Positions 41,632 through 50,665 of a stretch of 64,000 nt of DNA are shown one piece after another (within the stretch, counting starts at the first letter, position 1; every line of letters begins with the position of its first letter). Origin of the DNA: Methanoregula sp. (GTDB taxonomy: Archaea > Halobacteriota > Methanomicrobia > Methanomicrobiales > Methanospirillaceae); NCBI RefSeq assembly GCF_028679125.1, contig NZ_JAJRCG010000012.1, forward strand, positions 1-64,000. The letters are read 5' to 3'. The notes under the pieces are model-generated. The model did not search any database, was not told where the DNA came from, and saw nothing but the letters and a program-made list of their open reading frames with translations. Position numbers and translations under genes: made by a program.

Positions 41632-42174
41632 TCAGAGGGACTGGAAACTTCGTTTCAGCGCAAGCACCCGGCACGAGTGTTCGGCAAGAGACGTAAACTG
41701 GTATGCCTCGTCAAGGTTTTTTCCCGCGGCAAAGGTACCATGCCCTTTCACGATCACCAGTTTTTGTTTTGCAAGGACTGCTGCCACATTATCCGCAAGC
41801 TCCTGCGATCCCGGTGCACCCCCCACAACACGAATCTCGGGGCAGAACATCCGGCCTTCGCTGTCTTCCGGGATAACCCGGTCCATGACAAGCGAAGCGG
41901 CAATCGCGGCCTGGGGGTGCGCATGGACAATCGCCATGTGCGGGGAATTCCGGTACACCGCGAGATGGACCCGGTACTCGCTGGAGGCATTCTTTGGGAC
42001 CGTACCCTCAAACGGGACAAAGACCAGCCCGCTGACCGCATCCAGATAATCACCGGTTTGTTTGATATGAAAACCTTTGTTCGCATCGCGGACACTCATG
42101 TTGCCGAAGTTCCCACCCACGAGATGCTCGGCAAAGAGCCGCTTTCCTATCCGTTCGAATTCACGAGTATACAT
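41632..42174 (-). CDS. Class II aldolase-family protein
   Basis: A 180-residue class II aldolase/adducin-fold protein (ATG 42174, MYTREFERIG). Zn ligands are seen in the HAHPQAAIA pair and in VIVKGHGTFAAG, with the N-terminal GGNFGNMSVRDANKG loop. It is similar to L-fuculose-phosphate aldolase and the archaeal methylthioribulose-related group; the substrate cannot be fixed from sequence. Its start overlaps the 3' end of the HhH glycosylase gene by 28 bp, so it is last in the run thioredoxin-npdG-glycosylase-aldolase. The open frame begins three codons earlier without a better signal. Confidence 0.85.
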   Translation of the reverse strand: MYTREFERIGKRLFAEHLVGGNFGNMSVRDANKGFHIKQTGDYLDAVSGLVFVPFEGTVPKNASSEYRVHLAVYRNSPHMAIVHAHPQAAIAASLVMDRVIPEDSEGRMFCPEIRVVGGAPGSQELADNVAAVLAKQKLVIVKGHGTFAAGKNLDEAYQFTSLAEHSCRVLALKRSFQSL

Positions 42175-42782
42175 GCATCGCACCTGTTCTTTCCACAGAA
42201 CTCTTTTGCATATTCCACGATATGTGCATGGGTCTGGCGGCAGGCTTCATCAGTCTTTGGCAACACGTGCTCGAACAACGGCTTCAGCCGGTTGCGGGGC
42301 TCGGTCACGCCAATACACCGCACCACCCGGTCCGTATAGGCATCGATCACAAAACACGGGCGGGAGAACCCGTAACAGAGAATACTGTCTGCGGTCTCCT
42401 CGCCGATCCCGTGCACAGACAGCAGCCCTTCGCGAAGGGCAGGAGTTGACATTGCCGCCATCATATCGATACCGCCGCAGGTCACTTCCACAAATACTGC
42501 AAGATTTTTCAGTCGCTGGGCCTTCATCCGGTAAAACCCGGTGCACCGGATTGCCTCTTCAATACCCCGGATATCCGCGACCCGTATCGCGGCAAGGGTT
42601 GAGAGATCCCTCCGGCGGAGTTCGTCAAGAGCCTTCGTGACGTTCGCCCACCGGGTCTGCTGCGTAAGGATCGCACCGATCATCACCTCGTCGTAGTCCC
42701 CGGGCCACCACGGGATCTTCCCGTACCTGCTCTCCAGGGCCTGGACGAGCTGACGGATTTTAAATGAACTGGATGCCGACAT
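42147..42782 (-). CDS. HhH-GPD DNA glycosylase (endonuclease III-related)
   Basis: A 211-residue DNA base-excision enzyme. The helix-hairpin-helix is LLSVHGIGEETADSIL with the catalytic aspartate in FVIDAYTDRVV. The lysine that gives endonuclease III its lyase activity is replaced (GEETAD instead of GxKTA), so it should act as a monofunctional glycosylase. The C-terminal cysteines CGKNRCDAC are three instead of four and end early, so the [4Fe-4S] cluster site looks incomplete. It overlaps npdG by 23 bp. The substrate may be alkylated bases or T/G mismatches, both seen in archaeal relatives. Confidence 0.85.
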   Translation of the reverse strand: MSASSSFKIRQLVQALESRYGKIPWWPGDYDEVMIGAILTQQTRWANVTKALDELRRRDLSTLAAIRVADIRGIEEAIRCTGFYRMKAQRLKNLAVFVEVTCGGIDMMAAMSTPALREGLLSVHGIGEETADSILCYGFSRPCFVIDAYTDRVVRCIGVTEPRNRLKPLFEHVLPKTDEACRQTHAHIVEYAKEFCGKNRCDACILVNSNG

Positions 42783-43410
42783 CCCGCATCTTATTGTACC
42801 GGGCGATATTGAGCAGGAGCGGCGTTAACGATTCCACCATGCAGGAAGACGCGAGCGGACCGGCATCGAACGCCCTGAAGCGGGAGACCCTGTTCACGAT
42901 CTCCATGACGGTCTTCTTCGCCTCTGCATCGTCACCGGTGACCGGCACCGAGTAGTTGAGCTCCTCATCAAGGGCCTTCCACTTGTTTGCGGCAATCGTG
43001 TTGAACGCTGAGCAAATCCGGGCTTCTTTTGGCAGTATCTTCTGGATCATGAGCGCCGCAGATCCTTCTTTCGGGGGTACAAAGATAAAGTGGTCCGTCT
43101 TTTCCATCGGGTTGACTGGGCTCACCACGATCTTGTTCTCGAACCCGTGCAGCGTAGACAGCGTACCGGCAACATGTTTGAAGGGGATGGCGAGGATAAC
43201 CACATCTGCGGCATCGATTGCGCCCTGGTTGGTAACTCCCGTGAGCGAGCAGGGTCCTCCGCGTTTCTTCATCACGTCGCGACCCATGGTGCAGGTTGCC
43301 TCGGCCTTCTCCGGTTCCCGGGAACCGACCATCACATCGAACAGGGGCGAAAGGCGCAATGCCATACCTTCGCCGATATCGCCGGTGCCCCCGACAATAC
43401 CGATCTTCAC
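42760..43410 (-). CDS. npdG: F420H2:NADP oxidoreductase
   Basis: Transfers hydride between reduced coenzyme F420 and NADP, giving NADPH for biosynthesis in methanogens. The 216-residue product starts with the Rossmann motif KIGIVGGTGDIGEGMALRL, then the NADP-phosphate-binding GSREPEKAE, VILAIPFKH and the F420-contact SAFNTIAANKW region, ending in SLTPLLLNIARYNKM. The start is GTG 43410, the first base after the thioredoxin stop, so the two are coupled. It is diagnostic of an F420-using archaeon. Confidence 0.93.
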   Translation of the reverse strand: MKIGIVGGTGDIGEGMALRLSPLFDVMVGSREPEKAEATCTMGRDVMKKRGGPCSLTGVTNQGAIDAADVVILAIPFKHVAGTLSTLHGFENKIVVSPVNPMEKTDHFIFVPPKEGSAALMIQKILPKEARICSAFNTIAANKWKALDEELNYSVPVTGDDAEAKKTVMEIVNRVSRFRAFDAGPLASSCMVESLTPLLLNIARYNKMRDVGIQFI

Positions 43411-43683
43411 TTATCCCACCAGCGGCAATAATAGTTTTTCAAGCGTCGCCGCGTTCGTGACCCCTTCCAGGGACTGGATCACTTTTCCGTCCTTTTCGAT
43501 GATCAGGGTCGGGACAACGCGAATCCCGTATTTTTCCGCAAGATCCATGTTCTGGTCCACATCGATCTTCCGGATCTCCACCGCATCACCCATCTTTTTT
43601 GCCAGTTCCTCTAAAATGGGGGTCTGCATTTTGCAGGGACCGCACCATGTGGCGAAAAAATCAAACAATACCGGTTTGCTCAT
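43411..43683 (-). CDS. trx: Thioredoxin
   Basis: A 90-residue thioredoxin with the CxxC active site in ATWCGPCKMQTPILEE (C14, C17), the cis-proline loop VVPTLIIEKDG and a typical C-terminal helix. It is short like other archaeal thioredoxins. As first gene of a four-gene unit with npdG it could be linked to NADPH supply; reduction is probably through an F420- or NADPH-dependent reductase elsewhere. Confidence 0.92.
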   Translation of the reverse strand: MSKPVLFDFFATWCGPCKMQTPILEELAKKMGDAVEIRKIDVDQNMDLAEKYGIRVVPTLIIEKDGKVIQSLEGVTNAATLEKLLLPLVG

Positions 43684-43736
43684 TCGAACGTACCCGGAAT
43701 TGTTGTGGATGAAAAAAAGATAAATCTATGGTATTG

Positions 43737-45197
43737 TTACTTGGAGAGGATCTCCATGATGATCTTGCCGTATGCCGGCCGGGTGATGATAACACCGACA
43801 AGCACACCGAGGATCGTGATGATGGCAAAACCCTTGAGGGTCGAGAGATCCATCAGGACCAGCGGGACCATGGCAATGACGACCGTTGCTGCTGCAGCAA
43901 TGATGATGGTGAGTGCCCGGGCCAGCCGCTTGAGATAGAGGTTCGGTGACGGCACCTTTCCTTCATGCAGGATCTCGTCCGTGATGATGACGAGCTGGTC
44001 GATACCGGTTCCAACCACGGCAATCAGTCCGGCGATTGTCGGCAGATCCAGCTGGAACTTGATCGCCGCAATGAACCCGAGCAGGATGAGCACTTCAGAT
44101 GCATTGATCAGCACCATCGGGAGCACGATGCCCGCTTCACGGTACCGGTAATAGATGACCAGTCCCACGGTGATCAGGGCGAGGATACCCGCGATGATGA
44201 CAAACATCTTGTACCGCTCGCCGAGGGGAGCCGATGTGCTGCCGGAACCGGCAATATTCACATCAACCGGTAATGCCCCGGCACGGAGATGGACTTCAAG
44301 GTTGGTTGCCTGCTGGGATCCTTGTGTTCCGCTCCCGGTCGTTGCAACCAGCTCGCGGACCGGTTCGGTCTTCAGGGACGCGGCAAGTTTCGTGTTCAGG
44401 GGGGCGGAATAGACCGTCTTGTTGTCGAGGAGCATGAGCAGTTCGTGTTTTTCAGGATCCGATGTTGCGCCGTACTTGATCGCAGCATCCTGGAATGCCG
44501 TGGACCCTGCCTCGTTCAGGGTGAACTGGACACCCCAGATATTGCTTCCGGCAGGTGTCTGGGCCGGCATCTGGACACTGGAGATCTGTTCACCGAACAG
44601 CACGTGCTCGGTCTGGTTTCCTTCGGACTGGATACGGATCTCGAATTTGCCCTGCTTTCCGACAATCTGCTGGGCTTCATCCATATTGACACCGGCCAGC
44701 TCAATCCGGACATACCGGACCACATTGTTGAGACCGGCGAGCGTGTTGACCTTGGCGTCCTTGGTCCCCATTGAATTGATCTTGGTCTCAAGAACGGTCT
44801 TCACATCTCCGGCCGTGGTCTTGGAAACACCCTGCTGGTAGCTGGTGAGTTTCCCGCCGGCATTACTGAACTGTGTTTCCAGTTCCTGCTGGGTGAACGA
44901 TTTCCGGATCTCAAGATGGTTGGCATCAACCTGTTCGACTTCAGCATTGAGATTTGTGGACAGGTTGGTGACGAAATCATTGACCGGGAGATCCGTGGTG
45001 TACCCGACAACTTCTCCACGGAGTTCCAGCTGGATCCATGCCCCCTGCTGGAGGTCGAGCCCGTACTGGAGGTTGGTTGCAAGATCGCCCTTCTCGTCGA
45101 TATGCGGGTAGATTGCGACAAGAGAGAGGACGATGAGGATGATCAGGATGGCAACTCTCCAGTCCGTGAAGATCCCCTTAATCTCCTTTGAGTTCAT
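43737..45197 (-). CDS. secD: Preprotein translocase subunit SecD
   Basis: Membrane subunit that uses the proton gradient to pull secreted proteins through SecYE. The 486-residue product has one N-terminal span (AILIILIVLSLVAIYPH), a large external domain (about residues 40-300, with the signature FDYGLDLQQGAWIQ-like LQYGLDLQQGAWIQL) and five C-terminal spans beginning at FVIIAGILALITVGL, with GLIAVVGTGIDQLVIITDEI. ATG 45197 is chosen: GGAGG lies 7 bp upstream and it overlaps the secF stop (ATGA). Order secF-secD, the reverse of bacteria, is archaeal. Confidence 0.95.
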   Translation of the reverse strand: MNSKEIKGIFTDWRVAILIILIVLSLVAIYPHIDEKGDLATNLQYGLDLQQGAWIQLELRGEVVGYTTDLPVNDFVTNLSTNLNAEVEQVDANHLEIRKSFTQQELETQFSNAGGKLTSYQQGVSKTTAGDVKTVLETKINSMGTKDAKVNTLAGLNNVVRYVRIELAGVNMDEAQQIVGKQGKFEIRIQSEGNQTEHVLFGEQISSVQMPAQTPAGSNIWGVQFTLNEAGSTAFQDAAIKYGATSDPEKHELLMLLDNKTVYSAPLNTKLAASLKTEPVRELVATTGSGTQGSQQATNLEVHLRAGALPVDVNIAGSGSTSAPLGERYKMFVIIAGILALITVGLVIYYRYREAGIVLPMVLINASEVLILLGFIAAIKFQLDLPTIAGLIAVVGTGIDQLVIITDEILHEGKVPSPNLYLKRLARALTIIIAAAATVVIAMVPLVLMDLSTLKGFAIITILGVLVGVIITRPAYGKIIMEILSK

Positions 45198-46045
45198 TTC
45201 CCGCCTCCTTTCAGGACATACCACTTAAGGATGCCCACGTTTGTCAGCCACGTATTCATGATATCGGCAACGAGACCGATGAGCAGGACGGCTGAGATCT
45301 CGATGAGGATCTGGATGGACCCGATCCATGATACGATGAACAGGACCGAGATCGCGGCCAGGGTGGTTGACGTCATGATGATACCGGTGTGGAATGCCCC
45401 GGTAAGCTTGTCATTCAGCTTGCCCTGGCGTTTCAGCACGCGGTTGGTGAGCAGGATATCGCTGTCCACCGAATAACCGATGAGCATCAGGAGCGCCGCG
45501 GTTGTACCGAGCGTAAGGGTGATTCCCAGGACATTCATCACCGCTGCGGTCATCACCATGTCGGCAAATGCGGACAGGACGACGGCAACTGAGGGGACAA
45601 AGGTACGGAACGAAATAAAGACAACGATTGCCATGCCGATGAACGAAAAGATCAGGGCAATGAATGCCTGGTACTGCAACGTCTTGCCGAAAGTTTCGCT
45701 GATCTGGTTGATGCTGGCATCCGGGTATTTCTGGCTGACCAGTGCTGCCAGGGACCGGGACTTGGCATCATCCATGGTGCCGAATTTCAGGAATTTGGCA
45801 TCGTTCATGTCGCTGATCTCTGCCAGGGGGTAATCGGCAAACACGGTCTGCAGCTGTTCATGCGTTTCGGTTGTCCTGATGGTTACCGCTGTACCTCCGG
45901 AAAAATCCAGGCCGGGCGTAACCGGCATCCCTGTTGTCATCATGTTGAGAGCGATGAAGACAACGGAGATTACCAGAAGTACAAGCGGGATTACTACCAA
46001 CTGTTTGGGAGTGTATTTCTCGATATTGTAGTTGATCAATCCCAT
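45194..46045 (-). CDS. secF: Preprotein translocase subunit SecF
   Basis: Partner of SecD, 283 residues with six spans. Family motifs are PGLDFSGGTAVTI in the external loop, FVSFRTFVPSVAVVLSAFADM-like FISFRTFVPSVAVV, and IGYSVDSDILLTNRVL in the transmembrane domain, plus TTLAAISVLFI. Its stop overlaps the secD ATG by 4 bp. It is read first from a promoter in the 217-bp gap to the DUF2551 gene. Together with SecD it gives the archaeal accessory translocase. Confidence 0.94.
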   Translation of the reverse strand: MGLINYNIEKYTPKQLVVIPLVLLVISVVFIALNMMTTGMPVTPGLDFSGGTAVTIRTTETHEQLQTVFADYPLAEISDMNDAKFLKFGTMDDAKSRSLAALVSQKYPDASINQISETFGKTLQYQAFIALIFSFIGMAIVVFISFRTFVPSVAVVLSAFADMVMTAAVMNVLGITLTLGTTAALLMLIGYSVDSDILLTNRVLKRQGKLNDKLTGAFHTGIIMTSTTLAAISVLFIVSWIGSIQILIEISAVLLIGLVADIMNTWLTNVGILKWYVLKGGGK

Positions 46046-46262
46046 AGCGTATTCATCTGTTAATGTTCGATTAAATAGTTATCAGGAAATCACCCCATGA
46101 TATACCGATAAATACCGTCATAACCGGATTCGCGCGGACACAGATTTTCCGGATTGCGCAGAAAATTTTTGTTTCTTTTTAAAATGCTCCAATCTGCTAT
46201 TGGGGATTTAAAATCGCGCAAAATGACAAAATATATATACCGTGACCTTTGACACTACAACT
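46046..46262. promoter_or_regulatory. Divergent promoter gap of secFD and DUF2551 gene
   Basis: AT-rich gap without a gene. A TATA-like AAAATATATATACC (46229-46242) stands about 20-34 bp upstream of the plus-strand ATG at 46263, so that transcript would be nearly leaderless. Towards secF the sequence GATTAAATAG near 46069 may be a promoter. Confidence 0.45.
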
Positions 46263-46574
46263 ATGAGATCTCCTTCCGAGATCAAGAGAGTGATTGAGGG
46301 CAGGTTGCGGTCATACCTGTCCCGTGACAGGACCGGGATCCGGCGCGAAGTCCTCAGGCTCTTTGTAAAAAACCAATCGATCACGATCGCGGAAATCGTA
46401 TCTGAACTGCAAAAACAGTTCTCCGTTACGTTCCATGCGATTGCCTCCATGGTCGGTATCATTGCTTCCCGCATCGGCATTCTCCGTGCAACGCGGAAAA
46501 CCGATGGAGTGAACAGTTACGAGCTCAAGGAAAAGTATGTCGACATTGTGACCGGAATTGTCGGGGTTGTATAA
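46263..46574 (+). CDS. DUF2551-type archaeal protein
   Basis: A 103-residue protein similar to the archaeal DUF2551 family, of unknown function. Its core (SPSEIKRVIEGRLRSYLSRD, RREVLRLFVKNQSITIAEIV, VTFHAIASMVGIIASRIGIL) looks like a winged-helix DNA-binding fold, so a regulatory role is plausible. The start at ATG 46263 is preferred over an in-frame start 21 bp earlier because the TATA box abuts it. It is followed by a run of genes with archease and RtcB. Confidence 0.75.
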   Translation: MRSPSEIKRVIEGRLRSYLSRDRTGIRREVLRLFVKNQSITIAEIVSELQKQFSVTFHAIASMVGIIASRIGILRATRKTDGVNSYELKEKYVDIVTGIVGVV

Positions 46575-46631
46575 CCTCCCTTTTCGGATCCACAATGGTT
46601 TTTACTCTGCCATTCCTATGCTATTAGCATC

Positions 46632-46922
46632 ATGCACATGCATTCTTCTGACAACGCCGACATGAGCGGTGTCATGGTTGTTCCTGAAGTTATCTCTTAT
46701 ATCAATAAACGGGACTGTGATTTCCGTATCAGCACTTCATGCGGAGGCCCGGTATTATTGCCCGTCAAGGTCAAGCCCCCCAAAGATACCGATCTTCTTC
46801 TGAAAGCGGGTAACCACACTATCTATGTCTCAATCCACCAGGCACGGTTTCTCAGCCACATCCATATGGATATGATCCCGTTCTTTGATGACAATGATCT
46901 TGCCGGGTATGACCGTGAATGA
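46632..46922 (+). CDS. Hypothetical archaeal protein upstream of archease
   Basis: A 96-residue protein of unknown function. After a His/Met-rich start (MHMHSSDNADMSG) it has a beta-rich core VMVVPEVISYINKRDCDFRISTSCGGPVLLPVKVKP-type sequence, with two cysteines (RDCDF, TSCGG), and ends in HMDMIPFFDDNDLAGYDRE. It overlaps the archease ATG by 4 bp (ATGA), so it is co-translated with archease and RtcB. The conserved context suggests a role in RNA ligation or metal handling, but this is inference only. Confidence 0.75.
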   Translation: MHMHSSDNADMSGVMVVPEVISYINKRDCDFRISTSCGGPVLLPVKVKPPKDTDLLLKAGNHTIYVSIHQARFLSHIHMDMIPFFDDNDLAGYDRE

Positions 46923-47326
46923 GTTTTGAGGAACTTCCGCATACGGCGGATGTGAAGATCCGGGCGCATGCGCCGACGCTTGAAACCCTCTTTTCCGAGG
47001 CCCTCCGTGCGCTGATGCAGGTGATGTACGGGGATGATCGGGAGGGCGGTATCCTGCGGGAGGTGGATATTGAAGCTCCTGATGATGAAGAACTCCTCGC
47101 GGATTTCCTCTCTGAGATCCTCTTCATCTCGGAAGTCGACGGCCTGGTCTTTGCGGGCGCAGATATCAGGATCCACGGAACCACGCTGCACGCGGTTCTT
47201 GACGGGGAACTGTTTGACCGGGTCCGGCACGCCGGCGGGAGTGAAGTGAAGGGGATCTCCTATTCCGGGTTGTCCATTACCCGCGATACGAACGGATATA
47301 TGCTGGATATCATATTTGATGTATAG
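46919..47326 (+). CDS. Archease
   Basis: Activator of the RNA ligase RtcB: it speeds guanylylation and allows multiple turnover. The 135-residue product shows the family start FEELPHTADVKIRAHAPTLE, the acidic metal-binding residues in HTADV and FLSEILFISEVDGLVF, and the end GYMLDIIFDV. It overlaps the upstream gene by 4 bp and precedes rtcB by 20 bp, an archaeal arrangement repeatedly seen. Confidence 0.94.
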   Translation: MSFEELPHTADVKIRAHAPTLETLFSEALRALMQVMYGDDREGGILREVDIEAPDDEELLADFLSEILFISEVDGLVFAGADIRIHGTTLHAVLDGELFDRVRHAGGSEVKGISYSGLSITRDTNGYMLDIIFDV

Positions 47327-47346
47327 ATCTGCGGCAGGGTGAGACG

Positions 47347-48780
47347 ATGATAGAAGGCGTGAAACGAATCAGTAACATCGAATGGGAGGTGCCGGTGGGA
47401 TATATTCCCGACATGCGGGTCCCGGGAAGGTTCTTCCTTTCAGAATCCCTCGGGAACATGCTTGAACCCGGTGCATTGCAGCAGCTTGCCAATGTTGCTA
47501 CCATGCCCGGGATCATCAGACATTCCCTTGCCATGCCGGATATCCACTGGGGCTATGGTTTTCCCATCGGCGGCGTTGCTGCCTTTTCCCTTGAGTCCGG
47601 GGTCATCTCGCCCGGCGGCGTCGGGTTCGATATCAACTGCGGCGTGAGGCTCATCACAACGCCCCTCTCGCTCAAGGATGTCAGCGGCAGGCGGGACTTA
47701 ATCGATCAGCTCTTCAACGCCGTACCTACGGGAGTTGGCGCGAAGAGTGCAAAGAAACTGCCGGCCCGCGCTCTTGAAGAGATGATGGTGAAAGGGGCCC
47801 GATGGGCAGTTGAGAACGGGTTTGGTCTTCCGCGTGACCTCGTGCGGTGCGAGGAGAGCGGCTGCATGAAAGGGGCATCCATCAGTACGGTATCGGATAA
47901 GGCACGCCAGCGGGGCATTCCCCAGGGCGGCACCCTCGGATCCGGCAACCATTTCCTTGAAGTGCAGGTTGTCAGCGAGATCTTCGATCCCGTTGCTGCA
48001 AAAGCATTCGGGATCCGGGAGGGACAGGTCTGCTGCATGATCCACTGCGGATCCCGGGGTCTCGGGCACCAGGTATGCACCGATCACCTCAAACTCCTTG
48101 AAGCCGCAACGAAAAAGTACCAGATCAAGCTCCCCGACCGGCAGCTTGCCTGCGCACCGCTCACCTCCCCTGAGGGAAAAGATTACTTCAGCGCCATGGC
48201 AGCGGCGGCCAATTATGCGTGGGCCAACCGCCAGATGATCACACACGAGACGCGCAGGGTGCTCTCAAAGATGTTCCGGATCGCCTATGAAGATATGCCG
48301 CTTGTCTATGACGTTGCCCACAATGTGGCAAAGTTCGAGGACCATGTCGTCGATGGCAAATCCATGCGGGTCTGCGTCCACCGCAAGGGCGCCACCCGGG
48401 CATTCGGCCCGGGTTCGGCAGATATTCCCCCGGAACTCTCAACGATCGGCCAGCCGGTCATCATCCCCGGCAGCATGGGGACATCCTCCTATGTGCTACG
48501 GGGTACCGCAACTGCCATGGAGAAGACCTTTGGCAGTACCTGCCATGGAGCCGGCCGGGTCATGAGCCGCTCGCAGGCAAAGAAGAAAATGACCGGAAAG
48601 GAGGTAACGGAGAACCTGTTGAAGCAGGGAATCATTGTCCGGGCCCCGCACGACAATGCGATTGCCGATGAGGCACCGGATGTATACAAGCCGAGCGACG
48701 AGGTGGTCGGGGTTGTCCATGAGGCCGGTATCTCACGGCTCGTGGCCCGCCTCACGCCGGTCGGAGTGATCAAGGGATGA
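47347..48780 (+). CDS. rtcB: tRNA-splicing RNA ligase RtcB
   Basis: Joins 2',3'-cyclic phosphate and 5'-OH RNA ends in tRNA splicing, using GTP and Mn2+. The 477-residue product has MPDIHWGYGFPIGGVAAF, the metal cysteine in GFDINCGVRL, GTLGSGNHFLEVQ, the MIHCGSRGLGHQ histidine pair and the guanylylated histidine in TCHGAGRVMSR near residue 400. No intein is inserted, although many archaeal RtcB carry one. Its stop overlaps the start of the next gene (ATGA). Confidence 0.96.
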   Translation: MIEGVKRISNIEWEVPVGYIPDMRVPGRFFLSESLGNMLEPGALQQLANVATMPGIIRHSLAMPDIHWGYGFPIGGVAAFSLESGVISPGGVGFDINCGVRLITTPLSLKDVSGRRDLIDQLFNAVPTGVGAKSAKKLPARALEEMMVKGARWAVENGFGLPRDLVRCEESGCMKGASISTVSDKARQRGIPQGGTLGSGNHFLEVQVVSEIFDPVAAKAFGIREGQVCCMIHCGSRGLGHQVCTDHLKLLEAATKKYQIKLPDRQLACAPLTSPEGKDYFSAMAAAANYAWANRQMITHETRRVLSKMFRIAYEDMPLVYDVAHNVAKFEDHVVDGKSMRVCVHRKGATRAFGPGSADIPPELSTIGQPVIIPGSMGTSSYVLRGTATAMEKTFGSTCHGAGRVMSRSQAKKKMTGKEVTENLLKQGIIVRAPHDNAIADEAPDVYKPSDEVVGVVHEAGISRLVARLTPVGVIKG

Positions 48781-49352
48781 GTTGCCGGGCCGGGTTTGTC
48801 TGGGACTCGCCCCAGCATTTCAGCCGGTTGATCGAAGACTGCGGGATCGTCTGCGAGATTGTCACACCACAGATGCTTGCGGCCCCCTTCTTCCGGGGGT
48901 CATTCAACTGCCTGGTCATCCCGACCGGGTTTGGCAATGCCCGGTACTCGAACCTGCTCCCGGCACTCCGTGCATCATCCCCCCGTATCGAAAGGTTTGT
49001 CGAACAGGGCGGAAATCTCCTTGTGTATGGCGCTGCCGATACCAGGCCGGATGCCTACGACTGGTTGCCATTCAGGGTGACCTACCGTCACGACTGTCAC
49101 CCGCGAAGCATCTCGTTCTTGGGAGACTCGGTTGCCCGGTGCATTGCCGATGAATATGATCCTGCCCATATCGAATGCGACGGGTCGTTCCCGGAATATG
49201 AGGGAACCTGTGTCGGGACAGACGGATCTGCGCCGGTAATCCTTGAGCACCGGTACGGGAAGGGAACGATTGTTGTCACCAGCGTTCACGAATTCCCCTC
49301 ACGGAATTTCGTGAAACAGTTCTGTTGCAAGGGTGCAACGACTACGTTTTGA
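48777..49352 (+). CDS. Glutamine amidotransferase-like hypothetical protein
   Basis: A 191-residue protein coupled to rtcB by an ATGA overlap. The fold looks like a class I glutamine amidotransferase or DJ-1 type (VIPTGFGNARYSNLLPAL, FVEQGGNLLVYGAA), followed by beta strands with HDCHPRSISF, and IVVTSVHEFPSRNFVK. The nucleophilic cysteine of a glutaminase in the GGxxLGxC context is not seen (NLLVYGAAD instead), so catalysis by that route is unlikely. Function unknown; the coupling hints at an RNA-repair-related job. Confidence 0.65.
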   Translation: MSCRAGFVWDSPQHFSRLIEDCGIVCEIVTPQMLAAPFFRGSFNCLVIPTGFGNARYSNLLPALRASSPRIERFVEQGGNLLVYGAADTRPDAYDWLPFRVTYRHDCHPRSISFLGDSVARCIADEYDPAHIECDGSFPEYEGTCVGTDGSAPVILEHRYGKGTIVVTSVHEFPSRNFVKQFCCKGATTTF

Positions 49353-49519
49353 TCTCTTTTGAGAGCGCGATGCGTTTTTTATTTACCTATGGTCACTGAT
49401 CGGCGCGAGGAGATACCCCTGTGGGGGGAGCCCTCCCCAAATTACATTCTCACAATTTTCATGATTCGGGTGCGAACCGGGAGTTCATGTGCGTTTCTAC
49501 AGAGAAAAAAATTCAACAA

Positions 49520-50656
49520 TTATTCATCCCGGTATCCTTTGATGACGGTCATGTAGTACTGTTCCGCACGGACAGCCACCGCGTCCCAGTCAAATGATTT
49601 TGAGGCAGCGATACATGCCGGTCTTATTATTATTCCTGATACAAGCGCTTTTTTTATGCATGCTGCAAGAGAGTCGGGGGACAATGACGAGAGAAAACCG
49701 GTCTTTTCCGTGACCAGGTCGCAGATCGCATTTTCGGGATGATCCACGGTCACCACGGGCAACCCGCACGCGAGCGCTTCGAGTGCAGCAATGCCGAACC
49801 CTTCGCGTGTCGAGGGAAGAACAAAAACCCGCGAGGATTTCATTGCTGCGAGAACGTCATCGTGATTATTAAAAAAACCCGCCATCCGGATAGTTCTCTT
49901 GAGTCCCTGCACGCGGACCTGTTGCCGTAACACATCCCATTCGGGTCCATCACCCACGATCAGCAGCCGGAGATCCGGATGATCCCGGATGAGGATCGCC
50001 ATTGCATCCACCAGGATGTCGGCATGTTTCTCCCTGATCAGCCTTCCGACAAAGATCAGGTCGGAATCTTCCGGAGAGGGCGGTATGGAGTCCATGCGGG
50101 AGAGATCGATCCCGTTTTGGATGATTGTGGCCACCGGTATCCCAAGAGATTTGCCATTCTGTGCGGTCGTTTCCGATACCGCCACGTTATTTTGTGTCAG
50201 CAGGGCAACAACCCGTTCCGTCAGTTTCCCGAAGCATCCTTTCCACCCGAGATACGTGTACCAGTATTCGCCCCACACTTCATGCCAGGTGATGACAAGG
50301 GGTGTATGCCGTATCGCTGCCGCAGCCCGGGCGGTAATGCAGGAAAAATACGGGAACTGCTGGCAGTCGATGATATCGAATTTCTCCCGTACCAGCGCAG
50401 GGAAGATGCGGATGCTGAATATCAAAGCATCAGGAATTTTTCTCCGTCCGTCAGAATAGAGTGGATATGACGGGCAGACACCATGCAGGATCACCCCCTC
50501 TTTTTTTTGGATATCATCTCCATCCCAGTATTTCATGCCGAACAGGTGGACTTCATGGCCCCGCGACGCGAGTCGCACACCCAGTTCCCAGACACGCTTC
50601 TCCACGCCGCCTTTCACATAGGGGTAGATGACATCGTAGACGAGTGCGATCTTCAT
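49520..50656 (-). CDS. Glycosyltransferase family 4
   Basis: A 378-residue GT-B glycosyltransferase that builds polysaccharide from a nucleotide sugar. The N-terminal acceptor domain starts with KIALVYDVIYPYVKGGVEKR (glycine-rich loop). The donor domain has LIFVGRLIREKHADILVDA and the E-x7-E motif in STREGFGIAALEALACGLP. There is no membrane span. It is 9 bp downstream of the GT2 gene on the same strand, so both make one unit on the left of the glycan locus. The acceptor is unknown. Confidence 0.88.
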   Translation of the reverse strand: MKIALVYDVIYPYVKGGVEKRVWELGVRLASRGHEVHLFGMKYWDGDDIQKKEGVILHGVCPSYPLYSDGRRKIPDALIFSIRIFPALVREKFDIIDCQQFPYFSCITARAAAAIRHTPLVITWHEVWGEYWYTYLGWKGCFGKLTERVVALLTQNNVAVSETTAQNGKSLGIPVATIIQNGIDLSRMDSIPPSPEDSDLIFVGRLIREKHADILVDAMAILIRDHPDLRLLIVGDGPEWDVLRQQVRVQGLKRTIRMAGFFNNHDDVLAAMKSSRVFVLPSTREGFGIAALEALACGLPVVTVDHPENAICDLVTEKTGFLSSLSPDSLAACIKKALVSGIIIRPACIAASKSFDWDAVAVRAEQYYMTVIKGYRDE

Positions 50657-50665
50657 CCCTGCTCC

